A stretch of DNA of 64,000 nt from the NCBI RefSeq assembly GCF_023065955.2, contig NW_026622875.1:9526501-9590500 (forward strand), in the 5' to 3' direction. Of this stretch, positions 27,101 to 35,708 are shown in pieces. Numbering within the stretch: the first letter of the stretch is position 1; each line of letters begins with the position of its first letter. Source of the DNA: Ursus arctos (Eukaryota; Chordata; Mammalia; Carnivora; Ursidae). The translations under genes and the position numbers were made by a program. The notes beneath the pieces are model-generated. The model was not told where the DNA came from. It worked only from the letters and a program-made list of their open reading frames with translations, and did no database searches.

Positions 27101-27514
27101 CCTGGTTGGCTCAGTTGGTAGACACCAAGTATCATAGTGATATTTGACCTCTTGGTCTCTGGGTTGTGAGTTCAAGACCCATGCTGGACTACTTCAAAAA
27201 AAAAATAATAATAATAAATAAAAAATAAAATACCTTCCAAAAATATTTTTTTATTAATCCCTTAAATTATGAAGTAGAAACATCTAAATTGATGAATACT
27301 GCCATTTTGAAATTGTGAAGTATTTATTATAATTTTATTTTTACAGCTTTGCAAAAAGCTTGGTGGCTCATGTGTTACAGCGCTGGATGGTTATTATGTA
27401 GAATCCGTCATTTGTGTTTTTATTGGATTTGGTTGGTGGTTCTTTCTTGGTCCAAAATTGAAAAAATTACAGGATGAAGGACCATCTTCGTGGAAGTGCA
27501 AAAGAAACAACTAA
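5637..27514 (+). CDS. SLC33A1: SLC33A1, acetyl-CoA transporter 1 (AT-1), six coding exons
   Basis: Join 5637-6411, 18844-19034, 23057-23241, 23512-23629, 25862-26077, 27347-27514; 550 codons plus TAA. The product is the multipass transporter that carries cytosolic acetyl-CoA into the ER lumen for acetylation of secretory proteins (family knowledge). Visible features: a hydrophilic N-terminal tail (residues 1-70), then about 11-12 hydrophobic segments; a GRRKSW loop at 138-143; the family motif TQDIAVDG at 192-199; a glycosylation sequon N103-V-S105; and a short basic C-terminus ending CKRNN. Ala110 and Ser113, the positions altered in Huppke-Brendel syndrome and spastic paraplegia 42, are both intact. 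The protein seems one residue longer than human (549), from an extra Lys in the KKENKEVS loop near 283. The start is the first in-frame ATG, with G at -3. All introns are GT-AG and frame is kept throughout, so the gene looks functional. Confidence 0.97.
6412..8390 (+). other. SLC33A1: Proximal intron 1 of SLC33A1, no repeat recognised
   Basis: About 2 kb with no carnivore SINE and no clear old repeat. Open frames here have no recognisable domains. Proximal first introns often carry regulatory DNA, but no specific element is readable. Confidence 0.5.
8391..8555 (-). mobile_element. CAN-SINE, reverse, head missing
   Basis: T-rich start, ATTCATTCATTTATTTTAG and GAGATCATGACCTGAGCTGA block. The head (5' end of the element) is lost next to a hAT fragment. 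Confidence 0.8.
8550..8738. mobile_element. hAT-Charlie-type DNA transposon fragment
   Basis: Carries the signature GTAAATGAAGTATTATTGGAACGG, shortened here to its core TATTATTGGAAC, then AATGGCTGGTTTTG, CAATGGCAGGAGTTGAGT and TTTGCCACCC. These are diverged forms of a common non-autonomous hAT family. An old fossil. Confidence 0.6.
9345..9560 (-). mobile_element. Carnivore L1 3'-end fragment, reverse
   Basis: Contains TTAGTCATCATACAGTACAT and TGCGTATAACACCCAGTGC, typical of the carnivore L1 3' UTR read in reverse. Confidence 0.75.
10145..10267 (-). mobile_element. Old L1 3'-end fragment, reverse
   Basis: AATTGAGGTAAAATTAATAT and TTAGTTTCAGGTGTGCAACA match the common L1M 3' region in reverse. 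Confidence 0.6.
10285..10503 (-). mobile_element. CAN-SINE, reverse
   Basis: AAAGATTTTATTTATTTAGA tail to CCACCCAAGCACCCC head. The flanks CCATCTCAAGTCATTCTT and CCATCTCAATTCATTCTT form an 18-bp duplication with one change. Confidence 0.92.
11770..12000 (+). mobile_element. Possible old L1 3' fragment
   Basis: GATGGGCAGTAGCTAGAGGT, TTGATTATGGTGGTGGTGAT and TTATACATGTGTTAAAG resemble the end region of old L1 elements in sense orientation. Diverged. Confidence 0.4.
12741..12850 (-). mobile_element. Short tRNA-type SINE, reverse
   Basis: AAGATTCTACTTTTAAGTAA to GCCAGCCAGGTGCCCC. Related GTTCTTTA flanks lie on both sides. Confidence 0.8.
13284..13494 (-). mobile_element. CAN-SINE, reverse, young form
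   Basis: T-rich tail, expanded (ATTT)n, GACAGCGAGAGAGGGAACAC and a CCACCCAGGTGCCCC end. Confidence 0.92.
14224..14438 (+). mobile_element. CAN-SINE, young, with target duplication
   Basis: Complete GGGGCGCCTGGGTGGCACAG element. Flanks TAAAGTTAATTTCCA at about 14209-14222 and 14438-14452. Confidence 0.93.
14955..15140 (+). mobile_element. MIR fragment
   Basis: Diverged MIR pattern: GAGTTTAGACCCACCTCTGG, CACTTTGTGAACTG and the 3' end CTTGGCATAATAGGCACTCA. Confidence 0.5.
15298..15338. repeat. (AT)n/(ATAG)n microsatellite
   Basis: ATATATATATATAGATATAG and its continuation; simple sequence in intron 1. Confidence 0.9.
16030..16168 (-). mobile_element. Short tRNA-type SINE, reverse
   Basis: TTTTTTTAAAGTAGGCTC to GAGCCACCCAGGTGCCCC, including the GAGTGTGGAGCCCAAC block. 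Confidence 0.82.
16332..16523 (-). mobile_element. CAN-SINE, reverse, first of a same-site pair
   Basis: Poly-T, ATTTTATTTATTCGTCAGAA, then a head ending CCACCCAAGTGTCCC. The target copy ends AATGATCT at 16332, and a second copy, AATAATCT, separates it from the next SINE. Confidence 0.9.
16537..16727 (-). mobile_element. CAN-SINE, reverse, second of a same-site pair
   Basis: Poly-T, AAGATTTTATTTATTTATTT, then a head ending CCACCCAGGCGCCCC. It is followed by AAAAGAATGATCT, a third copy of the flank seen before and between the two elements. Confidence 0.92.
17140..17325 (+). mobile_element. MIR fragment
   Basis: GGTTCAAATTCTGCCTCTTA, a TATTTGACCTTTGGCAA block and ATAATACCTGCTTTGCCTAT are typical of MIR in sense orientation. 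Confidence 0.65.
17344..17450 (+). mobile_element. Short tRNA-type SINE
   Basis: GGGGCGTCTGGCTGACTCAT, AGAGCGTGCAACTCTTGATC and GTTGGGTGTAGAGCTTACTT. Related AGTAAAGTGA / AGTAAGGTGA flanks. Confidence 0.87.
17870..18085 (+). mobile_element. MIR fragment
   Basis: CAGGCAATGTAACCTAAGCC, TTATCTGTAAATTGGGGC, AAATGCTTAGCACACTT and CAATAAATGGTGCC follow MIR order in sense orientation. Confidence 0.7.
18401..18490 (+). mobile_element. Short tRNA-type SINE, head truncated
   Basis: GAGCATGCGACTCTTGATCT to GTTGGGTGTAGAGATTACTT and an A-rich tail; related flanks TATGATTGAT / TATGACTGAT. Confidence 0.82.
18844..19034 (+). CDS. SLC33A1: SLC33A1 coding exon 2
   Basis: Residues 259-322. It follows a 12,432-bp intron; the acceptor is TTTAATTTCAG and the donor GTAAGA. 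It holds a membrane segment (FWGTVFLITTTLVALL), a charged loop with KKENKEVSVGKEE, and the next membrane segment (AVLTFCLLILTAK). The exon begins at codon position 2 and ends on a codon boundary. Confidence 0.95.
19995..20050. repeat. (GT)n/(AT)n microsatellite
   Basis: GTGTGTGTG runs interrupted by CATGTTAT, followed by TATATATATATATATA, in SLC33A1 intron 2. Confidence 0.9.
20238..20370 (+). mobile_element. CAN-SINE, partial
   Basis: GGGGCACCTGCATGGCTCAG head, GTTCAAGCCCCACATTGGGC and an A-rich end; the CT-rich part is missing. Confidence 0.85.
20483..20684 (+). mobile_element. CAN-SINE, young subfamily
   Basis: Complete element, near-identical in its head and body to those at 14224 and 48470. 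Flanks AAATACACTAGTGA / AAATGCACTAGTGA. Confidence 0.94.
20960..21480 (-). mobile_element. L1 fragment, reverse
   Basis: Reverse L1 sequence around the ORF2 end: TGAATAGTGCTGCTATAAAT, GGTAAATACCTAGGAATAGA, TTGCTGGGTGATCA and GATGATTAAAGAGGTTGAGC. Diverged; open frames across it are not genes. Confidence 0.8.
21715..22510 (-). mobile_element. Old L1M 3'-region fragment, reverse
   Basis: Blocks such as GTTCAGGTTATGCAAATGTG, TTAACTTTGATTACTTTGTT, CATTGTAAAGTTACTATTTT and GGAGAGATACTTTGAGACTC are in the order of old L1M 3' sequence read in reverse. Confidence 0.7.
22511..23056 (+). other. SLC33A1: Distal intron 2 of SLC33A1
   Basis: AT-rich intronic DNA leading into the exon 3 acceptor; nothing else recognised. 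Confidence 0.5.
23057..23241 (+). CDS. SLC33A1: SLC33A1 coding exon 3
   Basis: Residues 323-383 plus two bases of Arg384. The acceptor is TATTGCAG and the donor GTAAAA. It encodes IGFSAADAVTGLKLVEEGVP, then a hydrophobic segment containing PLQIILPLIIS. It fits exon 4 in frame across the gene's smallest intron (270 bp). Confidence 0.95.
23512..23629 (+). CDS. SLC33A1: SLC33A1 coding exon 4
   Basis: Last base of Arg384 and residues 385-423. The acceptor is TTTTTCTATAG and the donor GTAAGC. It covers LLLGLEYALLVWW, a short loop, then a Tyr-rich membrane segment ending SYALHQ. Confidence 0.95.
24084..24178. repeat. (AT)n/(AC)n microsatellite
   Basis: GTGTGTGTATATATATATAT followed by ACACACACACAC and mixed AT repeats, in intron 4 of SLC33A1. 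Probably variable in length. Confidence 0.92.
24728..24939 (+). mobile_element. CAN-SINE with target duplication
   Basis: Full element with a long A tail; flanks TGTAGCCATTG on both sides. Confidence 0.93.
25040..25160 (+). repeat. Ancient mammalian interspersed repeat fragment
   Basis: GGACACCTATTTCATGCCAG, CCATTCTAAGTGCTAAAATA and AAATCCCTGTCTTTAAGGAG match a widespread ancient repeat whose longer copies appear at 39745 and 52345. I do not name the family. Confidence 0.5.
25470..25750 (+). mobile_element. L2 3'-end fragment
   Basis: TTCTTCAAGGGCACAGAGAG, ACTGTGTCTTATTCATCTTT and CCAATAGTAGGTGCTCAGTA are the typical L2 3' end in sense orientation. Confidence 0.7.
25862..26077 (+). CDS. SLC33A1: SLC33A1 coding exon 5
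   Basis: Residues 424-495, exactly 72 codons with codon-boundary ends. The acceptor is TTTTCCTTGTAG and the donor GTAAGT. It holds the conserved stretch around NAKVSDPLIGGTYMTLLNTV and GGNWPSTVALW, then a Cys-containing luminal-type loop. The tail end of a carnivore SINE begins about 30 bp past the donor. Confidence 0.95.
26106..26202 (+). mobile_element. CAN-SINE 3' remnant
   Basis: Only the CT-rich part and the AATCAATAAAATCTTC tail remain, starting about 30 bp after the exon 5 donor. Confidence 0.75.
26217..26332 (+). mobile_element. Short tRNA-type SINE with target duplication
   Basis: GGGGAACCTGACTGG to GTTGGGTGTGGAAATTACTT and an A-rich tail; ATTAATTTTC occurs on both sides. Confidence 0.85.
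26406..26587 (-). mobile_element. CAN-SINE, reverse
   Basis: Poly-T, AAGATTTTATTTACTTATTT, to CCACCCAGGTGCCCC; in SLC33A1 intron 5. Confidence 0.9.
27097..27225 (+). mobile_element. Short tRNA-type SINE, with internal insertion
   Basis: GGAGCCTGGTTGGCTCAGTT, a 20-bp or so disruption, then CTCTGGGTTGTGAGTTCAAG and an A/AATA tail, about 120 bp before exon 6. Confidence 0.75.
27347..27514 (+). CDS. SLC33A1: SLC33A1 coding exon 6 and stop
   Basis: Residues 496-550 and TAA at 27512-27514. The acceptor is ATTTTTACAG. It encodes the last Cys-containing loop (LCKKLGGSCVTALDGYY), the final membrane segment (VICVFIGFGWWFFLG) and a Lys-rich cytosolic tail. The 3' UTR continues in the same exon. Confidence 0.95.
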   Translation, partial: LCKKLGGSCVTALDGYYVESVICVFIGFGWWFFLGPKLKKLQDEGPSSWKCKRNN

Positions 27515-28385
27515 CGCATTCACTACTGGACATTCTAGGAAGGTAACTAGTTTCATTTTAATTCAGACAGCTATGATAATCAGTGCAGGAGTATAAAATA
27601 ATATTTTAAACAAGAAAATTATTAATATAAAATGCCAAATGATTAAAAAATAGAGACTCCCTGTATAGTTGATTATATTTTCCTTGCCTTGTCAGTGTAT
27701 TTGAAGTTTACTTAAGGTCAGGAAATTGGTTCTAAAACAAGTTTTCTGGCCTTGTTATTTAATTTATATCTTTTTAATTTACTGACTAAAGTATGTTTTA
27801 ACCTGCAGTGCAGTAGTCATGAGTGGTAACCATGCGGTCAAGTATTGTGAACAGTACCTATCATTGAGCTGTGTTTAAAATTTTGGTACAATATATTAAA
27901 TGGAACAGAGCTTGATATTCAGGTACTAGTTACAACTAGTCTGGCTTTATTGGCAGTTAAATCTTATTTTGAATTGCAAATTGGTTAAATTCTATGTGGA
28001 ATTTGCTGAGAAGAGAATGGAGACTACTGAAATGCCACTTTAGTTGTTATTTTTCTGACCATAACCACATTGTACTAATGAATCTGTGTTAAAAAGACTA
28101 TTTTAAATGTATTTCCTGCTTTTGTAAGCATTAAAGATTTATAAGAAGATTATTCACACTATTTTTTATAAAATGAAAGCTACGATTTTTAATGTAATGA
28201 TTCCCCTGTCCCCCTTTTTTTGGAAGATATTCTGATTCCTTGTTAACTTTTACCCTAAAGCTTACATATGTTTTTGTCATAAGTGCTTCATGGCATACAG
28301 ACAGCTCATGAAGGGATCTAATTTAGTGTTGTATGTATGTTCATGGCAAAGTTTTGAAAATAAAAAATGTTTTTCTTCAAGCAGT
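27515..28385 (+). other. SLC33A1: SLC33A1 3' UTR
   Basis: AT-rich sequence from the stop codon to just past the AATAAA at 28359. An ATTAAA at 28130 could give a shorter form. A donor-like AG/GTAACT at 27541-27548 lies 27 bp after the stop. No repeat is recognised here. Confidence 0.75.
28359..28364 (+). terminator. SLC33A1: AATAAA poly(A) signal of SLC33A1
   Basis: AATAAA followed within 15-25 bp by a T-rich stretch (GTTTTTCTTC, then a T run at 28386). It gives a 3' UTR of about 870 bases. A variant ATTAAA at 28130-28135 is an alternative. Confidence 0.65.
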
Positions 28386-31300
28386 TTTTTTTTTTTTATT
28401 ACTGAGAGAAAAAGAACAGTAAAGCTTTTCGATTAAATAAAATCTAAATGAGTAATACCATAATTTTAAAGACTAATGCTTAGAGGGAGAGAGACAAAGA
28501 CAGTTTTGTGCCTTTGACAAGTTAAATTATGTTGTGGAAGAATGTTTCTTAATTAAGCACTTTACTAGTGAGAAAAGATCTCACAGTTACTTTATATGAA
28601 ATCAGGTACTGTATTTCCACTTATTAGAACACAACCTTCTCTTTGTATACTGTAATGTCTGGTGGAGGATTGCTATCCCAGGAAAATTAAGCTTTTGAAT
28701 ACTTTAGCAATTCCCAACTTATTAAGTACACCCAGTAATAAGGTTCTTTGCATATTTTGTTTTGTATATTACTCTCTTTAGAGATTATGTAAATCCTTCC
28801 AAAGTTATAGAAAAAGAAAGATTAAGTTGAGTCTGACTTAATTTTATCCTTGTGGGAAAAGATATACTAATTTTTGATTTTGTTAATTTTATAACATAGG
28901 TTGAATTTTAGAGTGGGATTTTATATAAGTAATGGAGGATAAAATGGGTGGGAGAAAATGGCACTCAGCATCTGAAGAAAGATAGAGGCAGTTCTCTAGA
29001 ACTCATGCATTGCCATTGGAAAGCCAGTTTTGGGCATCGATGTCAGATCCTGAAGATTCTCCTGGAAAATCCTCCTAGAAACAAGGAAGCTACACCAACC
29101 CATTCTACCATACTTTGTCACATGGGTTGTCCATTATCATGTATTATAATCAAAATGTTTACTTGAATAAAGAAAAAAACCCACTTACTCTCATATGTGA
29201 AATGTATTTTGCTTTTTAATTTTTGGATTAAGAAGGTGACATTACCATAATTACCTTTTGTCTCTTACCCGTTCATATTACAAATACATATACTTTCAAA
29301 CATATTTTGAAGTCAACAAATCTTTAAAGACTTGAAGTATTAAAATATATTGTAAGCCTTTAAGTATAAGGTGAAGCCATTAATTACATTTGCTCTAGAA
29401 ATGAACATTTATTTTGAATTGTAATTCTTTGGTTATTTGGGTACATGCTTGTAACACATTCCAAAAATGACTTCTTAATAGCTATGGGCAACTGTGTTGC
29501 GTACATTGATCACTGATGGCATCTTACAAATGATCTACCTGAATCTGAGGATCTGTTCATGGTATATCAGTCACACTAGAAAACACTACCTTTTTTTGCA
29601 TGTTTTTCTTTACTGCTGGATCCTGATAAACTCTGCCCTCAAGTATGAACATTAACTTCTCCAGTTAATGTATTATGTATTTGCTAGCTAATATTCTTTT
29701 AAATCTTATACTTTTACAAGATTAGCTAAGACTAAGACCAAAAATTCCTTCCTTTGTAAATATTTTAATTTTGCCTGATTAATCACAAAAAAATTTGTTC
29801 AATACCTAAAAGAGATTCCTCTATTTTTTTAATATTAAACCTTCAAGATATAAATCTATTGTTTGATTTCATCTCTTTGTTACAAGGATTTTTATCCTAA
29901 ACAGGTGTCAGGGGGGCATTGAAACCCCTGAATTGCTAGCAAAACTGGACGTGTAATTGTTTGTCTTTCTGGAGAGAGCTCGTGTTACAATCTTAAATGG
30001 TCTGTGATCCAGAAAAGTGTAAAAGCCATGGCCTTATTGAATGTGGGCTATGAATTGTAAACATAAATTTGAAATAATAGTTGTGAAACTAATTGTTTAA
30101 AGCATCCTAAAAACAACGTTAAAAGAAAAATCTGTGATGAAAACTGGAAAATGTCTGCATTTATAGTAGTGAACTTGAACCTTGAACAGATTAGAGCAGG
30201 TAAGACATTACTGGTAGGGGAGGGGTATAAGGGTGAATTGTGTCCCAAAAAAGACCTATTTTAGTCATTTAGAACTTTTTTCCTATGAATAATTTCAATT
30301 TTGCCCTGTTAACAAAAACTCAAAAAATATGTTGTTTTATATTAAATGGTTGAGCTCATTATTTAATATAACAGAAGTTGTTTTTATACTTTGGGGATCA
30401 TGCTTTTTCATGTGGTTGGAAGAATGAATAAAACTGTATGACACAGACCTTGCTAAAAATAAAGAACCAGTTTGTTGGGGACATTCATGCAGATTTCCAA
30501 AATGTATTTTACCTTAGTATTAGAGAAAGAAAATAAGTTTTAAGAAATGATTTCATTATAACTAGGATTAATTTATTTAATAGCCATTTTCATTACAGAA
30601 GGAAAGGTGATAGAGTGGTTGTACTACTGAGACTTCACACAATGTCTTTGGTAGATAGCAAGGCATAATTAATTGATTTTTCTCTTAGCAGATTTAGAAT
30701 ACCTATTATAGACCTTGTTTCTTTTTCCACTACAGCTTAATCTCTGCCTGATTTGACAGTGCCAAATTTTTAATGTAATCACTATTTAATTTGGGACTGG
30801 GAGCCTTTTCATTTCCTACCTGTCAAAACTGATGTTAGAATCTTCATTTTACTCCTTTAAATTGTTGGCAAGGTAAATGGGCATGGAGAACTTATAATTT
30901 TTCCTGGAATTCTGTTTCAGTAGAGGAAAATCCTGTATCAGGACAGAATAGCTAATGTGCAGGACTCATGTCCTCTCCTTAAGTGAAAAGAAACATTTTT
31001 TTATTTGTCAAATCATAAAGATTGCTTTTAAGGAGGGTTGTTTTTTTTTATGGAGTGACAGATATTTTATAGGAGGAAATAGTTTTATGTAGCAAAATGA
31101 AAATTTTATGATTATAGTTTCTCTTTTAAAGAATTTTGTCAGGTGTATAATTTAAAAGAATATATTGAAACATTGGCAATATTAATTTGCATAGTTTATA
31201 TGAAGTCTTGAAGCATTGAGAAAAAGGTTGCTACATTTTAATAGTTTTTTATTGGCAATATATAGACATAACTTTTTATAACAGTTTTGTGTGAAGAGTA

Positions 31301-32332
31301 ACAAATAGCATGACTGAAATGAAAAAGGTACTGGTATAATTCTTAGGGAATTATCATAAATCTCTCAGATCTAGTACTCTAGTCAATTACAATTAGTCAC
31401 TATTATAAAATATAAATATTTAAGCCTCTCCTTATTTTCATCAAAATGACCTTATATGTTGGAAAAAGTGTACTTTTTTATAGCCTTATAGTTAATGAAA
31501 TTGAAATTTTTATCACATGCATCTGTAAAATTAGGAAAATATAAAACTGGGGCAAAAATCTGATATTTTAAAAAGTTAGTTTGGCATATTTGGTAAATTG
31601 ATTACCACTGTCAAGTTATATCAGTGAATCTAGATCTATTGTCCTCAGATATTGCTTTATGCAAGAATTAATGTAAAATTGAAAAAATACTCAGTGTTGA
31701 AAGTTGTCATTGTTGGGGTCTTTATGAAATCACTGCATCCATGTACAGTTTTGAATTAAAAATGCACAGCACAAAATCATTTCTGTTATCATTTTTGGAA
31801 GATCTAACATTAGCTTTGATAGTTTAGCATTATTTAAGTGTTTTAGTATATGTGAAATGTTTATTTGGTTAATTTATTTTCATATGTTAATATTTATTAA
31901 ATATTTATGCAGTGTTTAAATATTTGGAGTATATTTGAAATAAATTCTCCAGATTTTTACATAAAAGATTATTTAAGTGCTCAAAATGATTGCTTCACAA
32001 TTGATCTCTAAAAAATAAAACATTAATAAAATATTCTTGTTTTCCTGTTTATTAAGTACTGGCCAAATTTACCTGCAAATCATTCATGTTAAAATTATAC
32101 TAGATTGACATTATGTAATTAAAAGCAAGGTGATTTCAGGAGGTGTACACCTATCACCAAACCTTTTTCTTTTTTTTCTTTTTTTTAATGAAGCCAGCCT
32201 GAATTATTGTATCTTCCATTAGTAACCTGGGTAAAAGGGAGAATAGATGGAGGCGTAACACTTTATGGATAGTTTGGGATTATAAAGAATTTCACTGGGA
32301 AACTTTATTATAAAATCTCTTATTTTTTATTT
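28386..32332. other. AT-rich intergenic block without carnivore SINEs
   Basis: Nearly 4 kb directly downstream of SLC33A1 with no recognisable CAN-SINE, LTR or L1. Several AATAAA motifs occur (for example at 29166-29171). Open frames here show no domains. It could include an extended SLC33A1 3' UTR, but nothing proves transcription. Confidence 0.45.
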
Positions 32333-32510
32333 TTTAAAAAAGATTTATTTACTTGAGAGAGAGCATGAGCAGGGGAGAGGGACAGGGGGAGAGGGAGAAG
32401 CAGACTCCCCGCTGAGCTGGGAACCCAATGTCTGGCTCCATCCCAGGACCCTGGAAGGATGACCTGAGCTGAAGGCAGACATTTAACCAACTGAGCCGAC
32501 CAGGTGCCCC
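32333..32510 (-). mobile_element. CAN-SINE, reverse
   Basis: AAAAAAGATTTATTTACTTG to GAGCCGACCAGGTGCCCC; TAAAATCTCTTATTTTT lies at or near both ends. Confidence 0.9.
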
Positions 32511-32741
32511 TAAAATCTCTTATTTTTTAAACATTTGTTATTGGATATTGGCTTCTTTAGTAGTTACAATTTTAAAGAATTTATTTAAATTAAAAGACAG
32601 TTCGGAATTATAGAGAACATATTTTGTTTCTCCTCAGTTAGAACTTTCTGAGCAAAATTTTACCGAAACTTGGGACCTGTGCTGAAAGAGAAACCTTTGT
32701 AGCTAAGTTGTGATTGAATAGAGAGTGAGAAACCATTTAGA

Positions 32742-33124
32742 GTGTATTAGTCTGCTAGGGCCACCATAACAAAATAGTACGGACTAGGTGGCTTAAACAG
32801 CCAAAATTTATTTTCTCACAGTTCTGGAGGATGGAAAGTCCAAGATCAAGGTGGCAGCAGGTGTGGTTTCTCCCAAGGCCCATCTCCTTGGTTTAGAGAC
32901 TGCCACTTTCTCACTTTGTCTTTACATGACCTTCCTCTGTGCACACAAATCCCTGGTGTCTCATCCTCTTGTAGAGACACCAGTCCTGTTGGATTAGGGC
33001 TCCACCCTTATTACTTTATATAACCTTAATTACCTCTATAAAGGCCTTGACTCCAAATATAATCATTGTGGGTTAGGGCTTCAACATATGAATTTGGGGG
33101 GAATGCAGTTTAGTCCATAACACA
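32742..33124 (-). mobile_element. MLT1-type LTR (ERVL-MaLR), reverse
   Basis: GTATTAGTCTGCTAGGGCCA, CTTAAACAGCCAAAATTTAT, TCACAGTTCTGGAGG, CCTTAATTACCTCTATAAAG and the end GTTTAGTCCATAACA are the MLT1 LTR in reverse. Well preserved; no coding part. Confidence 0.88.
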
Positions 33125-33770
33125 AGAGATGTTTACTTCTCTGATATGCATATTTCAAAGGGGGATGAGACTTGGGAACATGGACAAATCTATGGGTTAT
33201 AAATCTGGAGACGTAAGTCTTGTTTTTCCCCTGAAGACATATTTACATTCCAAAGGGTAAGAACCCAGGATCCTTCCCAAGGAGAACTTGTTTATATTAA
33301 GGACATAAGATTTCTTTTCCTTTCTCGAAGAGAAGAGAGCTTCCATATAGCTGTCCTGTATAGTTCCCAGATTCATATTCTGAGGCTCCTCACCTACAGT
33401 ACAAACTCTAGAATATATAGTCTCATCAGTCTGATAAGCTGTTACCACTCTGGTTCTCATTGGTCACCACACAGGTGAGAATTGGTGTGTGGGGAACCAG
33501 TGTGGTTATTTTAAGTGGTAACTGAACCCATTCCTGCTTTAGAAACTTTGTGTGTACTTCCAGTACAATGTGAATAAATATAACGGACATGTTTTATCTG
33601 ATGCTTCTTGAATTGTGTTCTGTTTAATGCACATTTTTTTTTGGTTCTTTATGGTCAGAAGGAAGCCTGGAATAATGAAAGCCTGTGTGTTATTTTTTAA
33701 GTTTTATTTTTATTATATTTTTTTTTACCGTATTGACTATTCTTTATTTTTATTTTTACTATTTTTAAAT

Positions 33771-33947
33771 TTTTTTTGAAGATTTATTCATTCATTAGAG
33801 CAAGTGTGAGTGTAGTGGGAGGTGCAGAGGCAGAGGGAGAGAATCCCAAGCAGACTCCCTGCTGATCATGACCCAAGACCCTGAGATCATGATGTTAGCT
33901 GAAATCAAGAGCCTGATGCTCAACTGACTAAGCCAGCCAGGCACCTC
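33771..33947 (-). mobile_element. CAN-SINE, reverse
   Basis: TTTTTGAAGATTTATTCATT to CAGCCAGGCACCTC, diverged. Confidence 0.82.
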
Positions 33948-33985
33948 TTTAACTTTTTTTTTTTTTTTTTTTAATTTTATTCTTA

Positions 33986-34200
33986 GGGGCGCCTGGGTGG
34001 CTCAGTCTTCAGGTGTCTGCCTTCGGCTTGGCTCATGATCCCAGGGTCCTGGGATCGAGCCCCACATCGGGCTCCCTACTCAGTGGAGAGCCTGCTTCTC
34101 CCTCTCCCTCTGCTGCTCCCCCTGCTTGTGCGCTCTCTCTCTCTCTCTCACAGTCTCTCTCTGTCAAATAAATAAATAATGTCTTCTAAAAAAAAAAAAA
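33986..34200 (+). mobile_element. CAN-SINE
   Basis: Complete GGGGCGCCTGGGTGGCTCAG element with (CT)n and an A-rich tail. Confidence 0.92.
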
Positions 34201-34302
34201 GATTTTATTTTTAAGTAATCTCTATACCCAACATGGAGCTTGATCTTACAACCCCGAGATCAAGAGTTGCATGCTCTACTCAATGAGTTAGCCAGGTGCC
34301 CT
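34201..34302 (-). mobile_element. Short tRNA-type SINE, reverse
   Basis: GATTTTATTTTTAAGTAATC to TTAGCCAGGTGCCC, tail-to-tail with the preceding + strand SINE. Confidence 0.85.
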
Positions 34303-34362
34303 TATTTTATATATTTATTTTATATATTTTTATATACGTACATACAAATGTGTGTATATATA

Positions 34363-34460
34363 TTTTAAAGTTTAAGTAATCTCTACACCTGACGTGGGGC
34401 TCAAACTCAAGACCCTGAGATCAAGAGTCACATGCTCTTCTGAGCCAACCAGGTGCCTCT
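34363..34460 (-). mobile_element. Short tRNA-type SINE, reverse
   Basis: AAGTTTAAGTAATCTCTACA to CCAACCAGGTGCCTC. Confidence 0.83.
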
Positions 34461-35165
34461 TTATTTTTTTTATTTTAATTCCAATATAGTTAACATACAA
34501 TGTTATATTAGCTTCAGGTGTATAATATGGTATTTCAACAGTTCTGTACATCAACCAATGCTCATCAAGATAAGTGTACTCTTAATCCCCTTCAACTATT
34601 TAACCCATCCCTCCACCCACCTCCCCTCTGGTAACCATCTGTTTGCTCTCTGGAGTTAAGAGTTGTTTTTTGGTTTGTATCTTTTTTTCGCCTTTGTTTG
34701 TTTGTTTTGTTTCTTAAATTTCACATAGGAGTGAAATCATATGGTATTTATCTTTCTCTGACTGAGTTATTTCGCTTAGCATTATACTCTAGATCTATCC
34801 ATGTTGTTGCAAGTGGCAAGATTTCCTTTCTTGTGAATGAATAATATTCCATTGTATATACACCACCTCTTCTTTATCCATTCTTCTATTGATGGACACC
34901 TGGGCTGCTTCCATAATTTGGCTGTTGTAAGTAATGCTGCAATAAACGGGTGTATTTTTTCCTTTCGGATTAATGTTTTTGTATACTTTGGGTAAATACT
35001 CAATAGTGCAATTACTGGATTATATGGTAATTCTGTTTTTAATTTTTTGAGGAACCTCCATACTGTTTTACACAGTAGCTGCACCAGTTTGCATTTTCAC
35101 CAAGAGTACACGAGGGTTTCTTTTTCTCCACATCCTCACCAACACTTGTGTTTTTGAAAGCCTAG
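34461..35165 (-). mobile_element. Carnivore L1, 3' part, reverse
   Basis: 3' UTR and ORF2 end of an L1 inserted in reverse. Hallmarks: TCCAATATAGTTAACATACA, TTCACATAGGAGTGAAATCA, AATATTCCATTGTATATACA and TTGAGGAACCTCCATACTG. It is 5'-truncated, and the coding remnant is listed separately. Confidence 0.9.
34782..35084 (-). pseudogene. L1 ORF2 C-terminal remnant
   Basis: A 100-codon open stretch whose translation is the end of L1 ORF2p ([52 protein letters not shown]). The endonuclease and reverse transcriptase domains are missing, so it is a dead 5'-truncated copy. The lack of stops suggests a moderately recent insertion. Confidence 0.9.
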
Positions 35166-35576
35166 GTTTTAGAACCAAGATTTCTGTCTCAAGTGACTAG
35201 ATGTTTCCTTTTATATTTTCTTCTAGTTTAAATGGGGCAAATTATCCAAGTAGTTCAATTTAAAGTGATAATAAAAAAGTATACTCCTAAGGGTAGAAGA
35301 AAATTTAAACCTAGTATTTCAGTAGTGAGAGTGAGTTGAAGCAAAAAGTGGGGGGTTTATCTGAAGAAATCTAACCCTATACGTCAGGAAATGGAAATTA
35401 TTACAAAAGCAGAAAGAAACAACTCTGGGTGTAAAAAGTGGCCCATTTCAAAATAACACTTTCACAGGTTTTTGAACATTTTTGTTTATTAGGTTTATAA
35501 CTTCTGACAAAAGGAAAAATAGAGGTTTTGTATTTTTTTCCCTTTATTTCTTTCTAGTCCTCTAAAGAAAAAAAAT

Positions 35577-35682
35577 TAAGATTTTGTTTTTAAGTAATCT
35601 CTACACCCAATATGGGGCTCAGACCTACAACCCTGAGATCAAGAGTCACATGCTCTACTGACTAAGCCAGCCAGGCGCCCCC
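35577..35682 (-). mobile_element. Short tRNA-type SINE, reverse
   Basis: AAGATTTTGTTTTTAAGTAA to GCCAGCCAGGCGCCCC. Confidence 0.87.
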
Positions 35683-35708
35683 CGACATTTTTTAAAATGC
35701 TGATCAGG

